Source of the DNA: CAIRDP01 sp037134895
Lineage (GTDB): Bacteria > Bacteroidota > Bacteroidia > Bacteroidales > FEN-979
Length of the DNA stretch: 64,000 bases
Assembly: GCA_037134895.1 (NCBI GenBank)
Contig: JBAXLI010000001.1
Location: 1-64,000, forward strand
Direction: 5' to 3'
In this document: positions 52,692 through 61,742 of the stretch, piece after piece
How the letters are laid out: every line of letters starts with the position of its first letter
Position numbering within the stretch: position 1 is the stretch's first letter
Translations under genes and position numbers: made by a program
Notes under the pieces: model-generated
Database searches by the model: none
The model's input: only the letters and a program-made list of their open reading frames with translations
Told to the model about the DNA's origin: nothing

Positions 52692-54368
52692 TTATTTCGT
52701 CTCGGGAGATTGTGTCGGGAAGGGAACGAAGATCTCATTCCTCAGAGATTCGCTGATGCCGGTAAAAGGCAGATTCATCTGCTTTGCCATGTCCTCAAGA
52801 ATGGATCCAGCCTGATCCCAGGGAGCATCTTCAATCAGTTTTACCGTAAGTTGCTGCCTGAGCTGCATCAGGGATTTCCGGGCAGGAAACCTGAATTTTA
52901 CCCTGTTGAAAAAGTTGCTTTCTTCTCCATAATGATAGGGGATGCTGCTGATCCCGCTGAAGAGGCTGAAGCCGGCTTTATACACATCCTCGGAATTCAT
53001 AGTATAGTGCGACCATTTTCCCATGGTTCCTGTAAGATTCCATTTTGCCCGGACTGCAGGATTGTTCAACTGGCTCATGGGTTCGACAAGAAGTGTAAAC
53101 ATGCGGTAACTGGCGAGAAGGTTTGGCAGGAAAAGAGAATTCATAAAGCTGATTGTATTCTCTATGGTCTGCTGGTTTTCTCCCGGAAATCCAACGACAA
53201 AAGTCATCATTGTATTAATGCCATGTGCATCGAATTGTTCGAGCCCCCGTTTCATTTTTTCAATGTCCTGGTTCTTGTTCATCCGCTTCAGCTGCCCGGG
53301 ATCGCCCGATTCGACCCCTATAAACCCAAGGGTCAGCCCTGATCTGACGATCAGGTTCATCTCCTCTTCGGAATATTCTCCTGCCCTCATGAAACCGGCC
53401 CAGTTCCTGATCCCCGACCCGATGATCGCATTGCAGACTTCCTGAACGCGTTTCTTATTGATAAATACATTATCGTCAGAAACATGGATGACAGCCGGTG
53501 TTCTCCCCAGTCTCTCCTTCATCAGTTTCAGTTCTTTTGAAAGACTGTTTTCACTGCGGATGAACACCCTGGGGAACAGACGGTAGAAGTCGCAAAAAGT
53601 GCAGCGGTACGGACAGCCGATGGATGTGCGGAGAGGGATTTTTACAGGCATTTCACTTACCAGGTCCCAGCGGGTGTAATCTTCATTGTAATCGACCTGC
53701 TCTTCTTCTCTTTTTGTAAATACAAACCCTGTTTTCGCAGGCAGGGCAAGGTTTGCGATATGCCCGAATGATGATTTTCTGCGCATTTCGAGAGATGCAA
53801 GGATTTCAAGCAAAGAGGATCTTCCGTGGGGGGCCACGATAAGGACATCCGCAGTCATCCCTGCATGGTCAGGATGGAAAAGTATGGCAGGATGAAGAGG
53901 GAACTGCTGAGAATCCCTGAGATGGTCGAGGTAAAGAAAATAATTTTTCCACACAAAAACTCCTCCGGCGATTATTGGCGTATCGGGTATTTCCTTACGG
54001 ATCATCGAGAACAGTTCAAGAAGCGATTCTGCAGTGACGATCATGGTAGTGGAAACAAGGACTGCAAACGGGTCTTTGCCGGCGACAGTCCTGAGGGTTT
54101 CCTTGTCGTATTTACTGGTGAGTATGGTGTCATAGCCTTGCTGGTGCAGCAGGCCCTGGAGATAGTACCCGGCAGCCGGGACAATCTCTTCGTAATCGAA
54201 ACCACGGGAAACCTGGTAAGGGTCAAATCGCTTTTCGGCCAGTTCGTGCAGCGCTGCCAGGGTCAGTTCCCGATTACTATTTTTCAGCCTCAGGATGAAA
54301 TCGGGATGCACCTGGTGCCTGTCGATCAAAGGGGCGATTATAGCTATCGTTCTGTTCATCCCTGTCAT
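52692..54368 (-). CDS. B12-binding-domain radical SAM protein
   Basis: A 558-residue protein. The N-terminal ~190 residues resemble the cobalamin-binding Rossmann-like domain of BchE-type class B radical SAM proteins (SVSTTMIVTAESLLELF analogue VSTTMIVTAESLLELFSMI, PIIAGGVFVW). The radical SAM domain contains the Fe-S ligands Cys252, Cys256 and Cys259 in TSIGCPYRCTFCDFYR, then VIHVSDDNVFINKKRV, LGFIGVESGDPGQLKRMN and TFVVGFPGE. Such proteins methylate or rearrange unactivated carbon, or act in oxidative ring formation; the substrate is not evident. There is no peptide precursor gene beside it. The start may be the second ATG at 54359 (MNRTIAIIAP). It is divergent from the DUF4476 gene. Confidence 0.88.
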   Translation of the reverse strand: MTGMNRTIAIIAPLIDRHQVHPDFILRLKNSNRELTLAALHELAEKRFDPYQVSRGFDYEEIVPAAGYYLQGLLHQQGYDTILTSKYDKETLRTVAGKDPFAVLVSTTMIVTAESLLELFSMIRKEIPDTPIIAGGVFVWKNYFLYLDHLRDSQQFPLHPAILFHPDHAGMTADVLIVAPHGRSSLLEILASLEMRRKSSFGHIANLALPAKTGFVFTKREEEQVDYNEDYTRWDLVSEMPVKIPLRTSIGCPYRCTFCDFYRLFPRVFIRSENSLSKELKLMKERLGRTPAVIHVSDDNVFINKKRVQEVCNAIIGSGIRNWAGFMRAGEYSEEEMNLIVRSGLTLGFIGVESGDPGQLKRMNKNQDIEKMKRGLEQFDAHGINTMMTFVVGFPGENQQTIENTISFMNSLFLPNLLASYRMFTLLVEPMSQLNNPAVRAKWNLTGTMGKWSHYTMNSEDVYKAGFSLFSGISSIPYHYGEESNFFNRVKFRFPARKSLMQLRQQLTVKLIEDAPWDQAGSILEDMAKQMNLPFTGISESLRNEIFVPFPTQSPETK

Positions 54369-54499
54369 ACAATATACCGATGACCTTCACTTGAGGTTAC
54401 GGAGGAGCAAAGGTTATTAAAATAATCTTAAATAAAATAAAACTCAATAACAGTTTTCTAATTTTACCGTTGTATAAACAAAACTTAAAACCGAATGAT

Positions 54500-55240
54500 A
54501 TGAAATCCATACGCATTTTTATACCACTGGTCCTGGCGCTGATGTTTGCCGGGAAAGCAAGTGCCCAGTTATCGATAGTGATCTTCTCCGAGAAAGGAGA
54601 AAAATTCACCGCTTATATAAATGATTCACCGCGCAACGACAAACCTGCAAGCCGCGTTGAGACTGACCGTCCGGGCGGGCCGACTTTTAAACTCCGCATC
54701 CTTTTTGAATCCAGTACCATCCCGGTAATCTCGAAAACCATTTTTAATTCTCCGGGGTCTGAGATGTATTATGTAATCAGAAACTCGGGCAAAGGCACAC
54801 TCATTCTTGAGAAAACGAGTTCCGAATATGTTCACAATGAAGACAAGGCTGCCACTGCTGCAGATAACAGTGCAAAGAAGGCAGAGAAGGTATCGACGGA
54901 GACTGCGGTTGTTGAATCCAAGCCATCGGGCAAGAGCGGAAAAGGCTGTTCAAATCCAATGGATGAGCCGAATTTCATTGCTTCCAGGGAAATGATCTCC
55001 AACGCACCTTTCGACGGGCCGAAACTTTCGCAGTCGAAGAACCTGGCCGACAAGAACTGCCTGAAAGCAGAGCAGATCGTCGACCTGATCTATCTTATGT
55101 CGGGAGAATCTTCGAGACTTAGCTTAGCGAAATATGCATATTCTCATTGCTGGGACCCCTCTAATTATGACCGGGTTAAGGGCGCTCTGCGTTCTTCAAG
55201 CCAGTCGGATCTGCAGCGATATATTGATTCACAGAAATAA
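54500..55240 (+). CDS. DUF4476-domain secreted protein
   Basis: A 246-residue protein from ATG 54500 (MKSIRIFIPLVLALMFAGKA; an upstream ATG at 54470 is less suitable). After the signal peptide comes a beta-rich domain (LSIVIFSEKGEKFTAYIND, LRILFESSTIPVISKTIF), a low-complexity Ala/Lys/Glu linker near 120-150, and a C-terminal helical DUF4476 domain (SREMISNAPFDGPKLSQSKN, LKAEQIVDLIYLMSGESSRL, LAKYAYSHCWDPSNYDRVKG). DUF4476 proteins are periplasmic or surface proteins of unknown function in Bacteroidota. Two cysteines (in KGCSNP and DKNCLK) could form a disulfide. The sulfatase maturase begins 35 bases downstream on the same strand. Confidence 0.85.
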   Translation: MKSIRIFIPLVLALMFAGKASAQLSIVIFSEKGEKFTAYINDSPRNDKPASRVETDRPGGPTFKLRILFESSTIPVISKTIFNSPGSEMYYVIRNSGKGTLILEKTSSEYVHNEDKAATAADNSAKKAEKVSTETAVVESKPSGKSGKGCSNPMDEPNFIASREMISNAPFDGPKLSQSKNLADKNCLKAEQIVDLIYLMSGESSRLSLAKYAYSHCWDPSNYDRVKGALRSSSQSDLQRYIDSQK

Positions 55241-55275
55241 TCAGCTGTAGTCTGTGACAGTTTTCCTTACAGTTC

Positions 55276-56523
55276 ATGAAAATGGGCATAAACATTTCAC
55301 CCCAGCTTCCTTTTTCACTTGTTGTAAAGCCCATAGGGTCGGCATGCAACCTGAACTGCGCCTATTGTTATTACCTTGAGAAGGCAAAGCTATATCCAGA
55401 GGACCAGCAGCAATGCGCGATGAGCGAGAAGCTGCTCGAAACGTATATTGCACAGACTATTTATACCTCGAGAGACCCGGTCGTACTCTTTGCCTGGCAT
55501 GGAGGGGAGCCTATCATGAGGGGAATGGATTTCTTCAGGAAGATCATTCAACTGCAACAGAAATACGGTGCGGGAAGAGTAATTGAGAATTCATTGCAGA
55601 CAAACGGCACCCTGCTTACCGATGAGTGGTGCCGTTTTTTCAGCGACCAGAAATTCCTGATCGGCCTTTCGGTCGACGGACCTGAGCACTGCCACGATCA
55701 TTACCGGAAATACAATAACGGACATGGCAGTTTTGTGAAATGCATGAAAGGCCTTGAATTACTGGTAAAGCATAAGGTCGAATTCAATACCTTATCCGCA
55801 GTCAATGATTATAATGTTAAGTTCCCGGATGAGGTTTATCGGTTTTTAAAAGGTGCAGGCAGCCGCTTTATGCAGTTCCTTCCGGTGGTTGAGTGGACCG
55901 ATCCCAGGGCAAAGCCGGGTGAACTCAGCATTCAGCCTGCAAAGCAGAACAGGAATGCCGAGGTTACCGACTGGACTGTTGATTCCTTTGATTACGGGAA
56001 TTTCCTGGTCAGGATATTCGATGAATGGGTGCGTAAGGATGTCGGTGATTATTTTGTGCTTACTTTCGATTGTGTGCTTGCAAACTGGATGGGTGTTCCC
56101 CCTCCTGTTTGCGTATCGGCCGAAACCTGCGGAAATGCAGGGGCTGTGGAATACAACGGGGATGTATATGCCTGTGACCATTATGTTTTTCCTGAATACA
56201 GGCTGGGTAACATCAATGAGAAATCGCTTCTGACTCTGATGAGCTCGGAGTTCCAGCTAAAGTTTGGCAGGGATAAAAGGGATTCGCTTCCTGTATTTTG
56301 CCGTAAGTGCGAATTCCTTGATCTCTGCAAGGGGGAATGCCCTAAAAACCGCATCATCAGTACTCCTGAGGGAGAGCCTGGTTTAAATTATCTCTGTGCG
56401 GGATTCAAACTATTTTACAGGCACAGCGAGCCTTATTTTGAGTTCATGGCCAATGAACTGAAAAACCAGCGTCCGCCTTCAAACGTGAAGAAATGGGCAA
56501 GCGCCTGGCCGAAGGGATATTGA
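55276..56523 (+). CDS. Anaerobic sulfatase-maturating radical SAM enzyme
   Basis: A 415-residue cytosolic radical SAM protein of the anSME family. The SAM cluster ligands are Cys24, Cys28 and Cys31 (GSACNLNCAYCYYLEKAKLY). It continues with LFAWHGGEPIMRGMDFFRK, SLQTNGTLLTDEWC and IGLSVDGPEHCHDHYR. SPASM-like auxiliary clusters follow: CNAG (ETCGNAGAVEYNGDVYACDH) and CRKCEFLDLCKGECPKNRI. The enzyme converts an active-site Cys or Ser of a sulfatase to formylglycine before export. It converges on the Ser-type sulfatase, with stop codons about 25 bases apart, a strong contextual match. Length is typical for the family. The ATG at 55282 is an alternative start. Confidence 0.94.
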   Translation: MKMGINISPQLPFSLVVKPIGSACNLNCAYCYYLEKAKLYPEDQQQCAMSEKLLETYIAQTIYTSRDPVVLFAWHGGEPIMRGMDFFRKIIQLQQKYGAGRVIENSLQTNGTLLTDEWCRFFSDQKFLIGLSVDGPEHCHDHYRKYNNGHGSFVKCMKGLELLVKHKVEFNTLSAVNDYNVKFPDEVYRFLKGAGSRFMQFLPVVEWTDPRAKPGELSIQPAKQNRNAEVTDWTVDSFDYGNFLVRIFDEWVRKDVGDYFVLTFDCVLANWMGVPPPVCVSAETCGNAGAVEYNGDVYACDHYVFPEYRLGNINEKSLLTLMSSEFQLKFGRDKRDSLPVFCRKCEFLDLCKGECPKNRIISTPEGEPGLNYLCAGFKLFYRHSEPYFEFMANELKNQRPPSNVKKWASAWPKGY

Positions 56524-56548
56524 AGAACACCCTAGGCAGAGATTGTTT

Positions 56549-58765
56549 TTATTTCGACAGTATCATTTTCTTTACCAGCTGCTGCTTGTTATACTTCAGT
56601 GTTAGCAGGTAGATGCCCCCGGATGACTGCACGGCATCAAACGTGTATTGATGCATACCTGCAGGCAGGATACGGTTTTCGAGGGTTTTAACGACCTTTC
56701 CCGTAAGATCGGTGATCACAAGGTAAACAGGCCCGGCAACGGGGATATAAAAGGAAATATTTGTTTGCTGAGTGAAGGGATTGGGCAGATTCTGGAACAG
56801 TTGTACCTGTTTCGGCAAAGCAGCAGTTTCGGCAATTCCGGTGACCCTGGCAAGTTGATTTTTCAGGGTATCATTTTTCGCAATCAGCTGTTCACGGGTC
56901 ATGCCGGGCACATACGCATTGGCACGTACTTCCCCGCTGGCGTAATTATCGAGGTTGTTTTCCTCGTTTGGATCGTTGCTGAGGCAATAAAGTTCCCATT
57001 CCTCGTTTGCAATTCCTTTCGGATCGACATACTGAACGATCTTCCAGTCCCCGGTGCAGAAAGCCCTTACGTTATTGGGCTGGCGAACAGGGCCTTCAAC
57101 AAGCGGATATCCCAGGTTTTTCGTTGAATCGACCCGGTGCAGGAATAAATTGAACTGAGGAATTTTGCTTGAATCACTGATCCCGGTGATCATATCATCG
57201 CTCATAAACAGAACCCCGGTCCTGGGGTTTCCGTCGGGGCCTATAATGGGCCCGGTGCTGGTCCCCCTGATATACGATGAGAGGTCAGCCCCGGGGAATT
57301 GGGTTATCCCCGGGCTGTGACGGGAGCTACACATTTTTTCGGCCAGGGCTTTTGTATTGATTCCTGCAAGTCCAAGCAGGGTCGGCGCAAGGTCAATGGA
57401 ACTGGTGGGCTCGGTTATTTCCCTCATCTGATCTTTGTTCGAGTTGACAAGAGGTGAAGAAATGACCATCGGAACCCTCACCGATTCTTCATAGGCGTTA
57501 TGCCATTTCTGTATGATCCCGCCATGGGATGCTGCCATTTCCCCGTGATCTGAAAGAAACACAACGATGGTATTGTCGGTAAGACGGTTTTCGTCAAGGG
57601 CTTTCAATATCCGGCGGATTTGCAGTTCGGCAAGGTACTGGCAGTAGAAATAGAACTGCATATACCGGAGCGACCATTCTGAATAGTCGGTTCCCTGGAG
57701 CTGGAATGGCAGGGAGGACCGGTAATCCTGGTGATTGACGATAAAATTGTAATCTGTATTTGCGCCGTATGCGAGACCCCATTTAAAAGCATAGTCCTGC
57801 TGGCAGCGGGGCTTGTCGATTAAGGACTCACCAAAGGTAGGGGGCAGGGCGCAGTTTTCCTGCGGAAAGCCTTCGGGGTTCAGTGCGACCCGTATGTTCT
57901 TATAAACCTGTTGTCCGTTTTCCCAGGTCGGCACTGCGCCCCAGGTGCTTGTATCTCCCTGTACAGGAAAAAGCAAAGGAGGTGGATAACCTGCCCATCG
58001 AACAACCCCGTTTGTGTCGGGCGGTACCTGCCAGTTGATCGGAAAGGAGCTGACGTCATGCGGATTTACAAGCGAGGCCACGGTGAGCCAGGGAGCCTGG
58101 GTGGTATCGCCTCCCATGGTCTGAAGGAAATCAACGATATTGTTTGTGAACATGACATCACGGTAAACCCCCAGGTTTTTGTTGGAACCTCCGTGAGGCT
58201 CGGGATATGAGCTTTCCCAGTTGGCGAATCCCCAGGGTTCAAGGTAAGTGGGTGGTTTGGGGTCTGAAACATGCCATTTCCCGAAATAGTGGGTGGTGTA
58301 ACCGGCAGCCCTGAACAGATCGCCAATTGTAGGTGCACCAAGGGAGTCGAGGAAGGGAACCGTTTCGGCCGACCTGAACAGTCCGTCGGTCTGGGTAACC
58401 CCGGTCACGGTCGAATACTGCCCGGTCATGATGCAGGAACGGCTTGGAACCGAGGCAGAAGATGCAGTATAATGTTTTTTCAGGATCACTGCGTTCTGTC
58501 TCAGGCGCAGCAGGCCGGGAAAGAAACGGCTATATGAATTTCCGTCACTCAGCGTTTTGAAACCCAGTATCTCTTTTAAATCCTTTACAGCACCCTCGCC
58601 GTCTTTATATCCTTCGGGTGGAGTTTGCATCTGGTCGACCATGATCAGCAGGATATTCGGATGCGTTACGGTCCGGGCAGGGGCGTTGTCTTTAAATCCC
58701 GTTAACCCTGCAACGGCAAGTATTGCGGGAGGAAGTCCGAGATATTTTCGGGGAATCTTTTTCAT
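56549..58765 (-). CDS. Ser-type sulfatase with T9SS tail
   Basis: A 738-residue secreted sulfatase. The N-terminal region is hydrophobic (LPPAILAVAGLTGF). NILLIMVDQMQTPPEG gives the first metal-binding aspartate. The formylglycine motif is ASSASVPSRSCIMTGQYSTV: Ser105-x-Pro-Ser-Arg, a serine-type rather than cysteine-type site. HYFGKWHVSDP is the conserved GKWH block. VVFLSDHGEMAASHGGIIQKWH holds further active-site residues. The T9SS domain begins VQLFQNLPNPFTQQTNISF. It probably removes sulfate from algal or host sulfated polysaccharide at the cell surface. The maturase at 55276 is the likely activating partner. Ser-type sites are classically modified by AtsB/anSME-type enzymes, so the pairing is consistent. 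Confidence 0.92.
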   Translation of the reverse strand: MKKIPRKYLGLPPAILAVAGLTGFKDNAPARTVTHPNILLIMVDQMQTPPEGYKDGEGAVKDLKEILGFKTLSDGNSYSRFFPGLLRLRQNAVILKKHYTASSASVPSRSCIMTGQYSTVTGVTQTDGLFRSAETVPFLDSLGAPTIGDLFRAAGYTTHYFGKWHVSDPKPPTYLEPWGFANWESSYPEPHGGSNKNLGVYRDVMFTNNIVDFLQTMGGDTTQAPWLTVASLVNPHDVSSFPINWQVPPDTNGVVRWAGYPPPLLFPVQGDTSTWGAVPTWENGQQVYKNIRVALNPEGFPQENCALPPTFGESLIDKPRCQQDYAFKWGLAYGANTDYNFIVNHQDYRSSLPFQLQGTDYSEWSLRYMQFYFYCQYLAELQIRRILKALDENRLTDNTIVVFLSDHGEMAASHGGIIQKWHNAYEESVRVPMVISSPLVNSNKDQMREITEPTSSIDLAPTLLGLAGINTKALAEKMCSSRHSPGITQFPGADLSSYIRGTSTGPIIGPDGNPRTGVLFMSDDMITGISDSSKIPQFNLFLHRVDSTKNLGYPLVEGPVRQPNNVRAFCTGDWKIVQYVDPKGIANEEWELYCLSNDPNEENNLDNYASGEVRANAYVPGMTREQLIAKNDTLKNQLARVTGIAETAALPKQVQLFQNLPNPFTQQTNISFYIPVAGPVYLVITDLTGKVVKTLENRILPAGMHQYTFDAVQSSGGIYLLTLKYNKQQLVKKMILSK

Positions 58766-58881
58766 GGTACAAACTTTGGATAGAAATGATGCTGGGATAT
58801 GAAAAACAAAACGTAAAAGTCCAGAATTTCCATGAAAAACACAAGAAAATTGTTCTCAGATGATGCAAGCAGCAGGTTGCT

Positions 58882-59844
58882 TTATTCAGGTACGACTAAT
58901 GTGGTCCCGGCTGCAATTTTATAAACCTTGCCATTCATTTTCAAAAAGACATCAAGAGACCCCAGGTTCGTAATTAAGTTTTTTTCAACAGAGAATTTAA
59001 GGTTTTTAAAGGCATTGATGTAATCGACCAGTTCTATCTGCGTGATGCAGCATATCTCAGGATTATTAGATACCAACCTGAAAAATTTTTCCATTTCGTT
59101 CCACCTGTCACCTGCTCCGTCATTCTCCCAACTATGTCCCCACACATAGAAAAGCGCAGGATTATCCGATTTAAGAAAATCGCTTACAAGCTTATAAAAT
59201 CCAGACAGTTCCTGTTTGTCTTTTTCAGGATCATTCGGAGTAAAATACGCTTTCCCAAATTGATGGACAGTCGGATCCCATTTAAGAAAATCATCGGGTA
59301 TGCCGAATTTATAAGTATCGTTGACAGTCCTTGCATACTCAATGCCCAGGCCTTGTATTGTTTCGATGACAAAATCATTATAATTGCCAAAAGGATATGA
59401 CATGCCCCTCACAGTATTCCCGCTCAGTCTTTCGAGTTCCCTCCTGTCTTCGACAATCTCATAGATCATGTCGATTTTCGACAAGGTGGTAAGGTTAGGG
59501 TGATTGGCAGTATGTGCCGAAACTTCATGTCCTTTATACAGAGCCCTGACTTCTTCTTTTTTAAGATAGCCTGATGTTCCCAGCTTTGCTGAATTCAGGT
59601 GAAAAGTCCCTTTCAGTCTATACTCATTCATTAGTTTCACAAGCCGCCTGTCGGCAATTTGTCCGTCATCAAAACTTAAAATAAGGGCCTTTGGCTTACC
59701 CCCGGGAAAAAGCATTTCGATTCTGATCCTGCTGCTTTTCATAATATCGGTATTTGAATACGGCGTGTTTGGTTGTGCCTTCAGTGAATTAATGATCGCG
59801 AGAAAAGAGACGATCAGACTTATACTCCACATTGTTTTTTTCAT
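58882..59844 (-). CDS. Polysaccharide deacetylase (CE4/NodB type)
   Basis: A 320-residue secreted protein starting at ATG 59844 (MKKTMWSISLIVSFLAIINS), which overlaps the preceding gene's TGA in an ATGA junction; the frame also opens at 59874. The NodB domain shows motif 1 SFDDGQIADRRL (catalytic and metal Asp), motif 2 SAHTANHP (H-x-x-x-H metal ligands), SYPFGNYNDF (motif 3 variant) and a WGHSWENDG segment. It should remove acetyl groups from a polysaccharide or cell-wall sugar. The signal peptide suggests periplasmic or extracellular action, with no T9SS tail. The translational coupling to the upstream CBM9-GHL10 hydrolase indicates joint action on one glycan. Confidence 0.9.
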   Translation of the reverse strand: MKKTMWSISLIVSFLAIINSLKAQPNTPYSNTDIMKSSRIRIEMLFPGGKPKALILSFDDGQIADRRLVKLMNEYRLKGTFHLNSAKLGTSGYLKKEEVRALYKGHEVSAHTANHPNLTTLSKIDMIYEIVEDRRELERLSGNTVRGMSYPFGNYNDFVIETIQGLGIEYARTVNDTYKFGIPDDFLKWDPTVHQFGKAYFTPNDPEKDKQELSGFYKLVSDFLKSDNPALFYVWGHSWENDGAGDRWNEMEKFFRLVSNNPEICCITQIELVDYINAFKNLKFSVEKNLITNLGSLDVFLKMNGKVYKIAAGTTLVVPE

Positions 59845-61676
59845 GGTCTGAGAACTTGTTGCAGTACCTGCCAATAGCGGGTAGTCATGGATTCATAATT
59901 GAACAGGCATATCCCGCTTGCTCCGCCTTCAATGCTTTTGCTGATGGCCGACCTCAGCTCCCTGGGATTTAAAGAAGGAATGTAAAGGCCGCTGAACAAT
60001 GGAGTATCCTGTGATACCGATTTTACTCCTTCTTCTGTCTCAAGCCTGATCCAGTCGAGGCTGCCGTAATAGAAACCCTGGTAGAGCATAGGCATGACTT
60101 CATCGAGCGGCCACTTATCCCATTCCTGCCTCACCAGCTGTTTTGCGATGGACGGACCGGGAAAGACAGCAGCCGAGATTTTCTTCTTCTTCAACTTGCA
60201 ATAATCTGCAAGCTCTTTAACCAGTGAGGTAACCTGATCATATCTGAATATTTTCCATGCCTGATTTGTGTCTGGCTGTGTCATTTTCAGAGGATCAATC
60301 CCGGATTGTTTTCTGAATTTTTCAAGGCAAACTTTACAATAGCAATAGTCATAAGGAGCATATTCTTTGTCCTGCACTATGCCGTAAGTGGTCCACAGGG
60401 CCTGTGGCAGGATGACATCCGGGTACCGGATATAATCAAGATGGATCCCATCGAGCCCCTCAATCCGCAGGTATTCATCAAGCACAGTCTTTAAATACTG
60501 ATGGACCCCTGGATTTGACGGACAAAGGAAGCGGTAATAACCGACATATGCCGGATCGGTAACGGAGGATTTACCTTCCCTGCTCAGTACGAACCAGGAA
60601 GAGTGTGTACTGATCAGGCTTGTATCGTTGTTCATCATGGCTATGAACCATTTTTCAACGATTATCCCGTGTTTATGTGCAAGAGGGATCATGATGCGCA
60701 GGGTTGCAGGACCTGCATGGGTAAGCAATCCTGAAATCCCTGCCTTGCTTAATACTGAAAATACCGAATCCCATTGACGGGCTTTCCAGGATTCATGGGC
60801 ACCCATCCACATCCAGATCCTGAATTCCTGTTTCTGTTTTTCACTTTTAAAGGGTAATGGTTGAGGGCGGATGTTGTCTTCGGAGAACTCCAGCCTTCCC
60901 CATCGTTCAGGGATATGCATCGAGATTTCACCCATTGGCGACCATCCCCAGTTGTCTTCGGGCAGGTTCTTCCCGGTTTTAGTGTCTTTCTTTTTCTGGT
61001 AAGAATGGTTTGATACGAAGGTTTTCCATTCCACCCTCGAGAAATTCACCCTCCACTGAACCCCTTCGGCCGGACTACTGAGCTGCATTTTTCCCTTCAT
61101 CAGTTCCCTGATGGGTAAGGCCATTTCGACAATCCATGAGGTGTCGGACTTTGAAGGATCGTTCAACGACCCGTTGATGTGGATACCGGTCTTCATGCCT
61201 TGCAGGTCCCAGCTGCTCAAAGGTTGGCCACCTTTGGTATAGGCCTTTGTAAGCATCAGGTCCCAGATCGTACCGAGTGCATTTACTTCGATTTCGTAAT
61301 AGTCAAGGCCATTTCCGTCAGGATCGAAAAAAATTTCGAAATCATTGTCATTGAATATTACTTCATCTTTTTGGCGGATGTTCGCCCAGATATGAGGTTC
61401 CTTAAGTTCGGCAGCGATGTAGATATACTCTTTATCCCAGAGCAGTTTCATCCTGGTCTGAAAGGAAGGTTTTAATTTCGGGTTCCCGGTAATGTCGACG
61501 AAATTGTCTGACCATTCGGCCAAAACCCAGTCAGGTTCATTAAGCAGTCCGTCGGCCACAATCTGCCCTGAAGTGCGGTAACAGGTGTAATGCCTTTGAT
61601 CCTGGGCCGATGCAGGCAGGGAAAAAACCAGCAAGCCCAGGGAGAGGAGCAAAAATTTATACAATGGCAGTTTCAT
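59841..61676 (-). CDS. CBM9-like plus GHL10 (family 10-like glycosyl hydrolase) protein
   Basis: A 611-residue secreted protein: signal peptide (to about 24, PASAQ), a CBM9-like beta-sandwich at 30-265 (GQIVADGLLNEPDWVLAEWS, NDNDFEIFFDPDGNGLDYYE, SWIVEMALPIREL), then a GHL10 (PF02638-like) TIM-barrel at 285-610. The barrel has LLTHAGPATLRIMIPLAHKH, the hallmark LDGIHLDYIRYPDVILP and LDEVMPMLYQGFYYG. A cluster of cysteines (YDYCYCKVCLEKF) may bind metal. GHL10 proteins include peptidoglycan or exopolysaccharide glycosidases. It is the first gene of a two-gene operon with the polysaccharide deacetylase by an ATGA overlap; the likely target is an acetylated amino-sugar polymer, which is an inference. 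Confidence 0.85.
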   Translation of the reverse strand: MKLPLYKFLLLSLGLLVFSLPASAQDQRHYTCYRTSGQIVADGLLNEPDWVLAEWSDNFVDITGNPKLKPSFQTRMKLLWDKEYIYIAAELKEPHIWANIRQKDEVIFNDNDFEIFFDPDGNGLDYYEIEVNALGTIWDLMLTKAYTKGGQPLSSWDLQGMKTGIHINGSLNDPSKSDTSWIVEMALPIRELMKGKMQLSSPAEGVQWRVNFSRVEWKTFVSNHSYQKKKDTKTGKNLPEDNWGWSPMGEISMHIPERWGRLEFSEDNIRPQPLPFKSEKQKQEFRIWMWMGAHESWKARQWDSVFSVLSKAGISGLLTHAGPATLRIMIPLAHKHGIIVEKWFIAMMNNDTSLISTHSSWFVLSREGKSSVTDPAYVGYYRFLCPSNPGVHQYLKTVLDEYLRIEGLDGIHLDYIRYPDVILPQALWTTYGIVQDKEYAPYDYCYCKVCLEKFRKQSGIDPLKMTQPDTNQAWKIFRYDQVTSLVKELADYCKLKKKKISAAVFPGPSIAKQLVRQEWDKWPLDEVMPMLYQGFYYGSLDWIRLETEEGVKSVSQDTPLFSGLYIPSLNPRELRSAISKSIEGGASGICLFNYESMTTRYWQVLQQVLRP

Positions 61677-61742
61677 CCGGGCTCAGGCTTATTCGAGCGG
61701 CAATTTACTAAACCTTGCTATTTATTTGGCTTGCTTCGGGGT

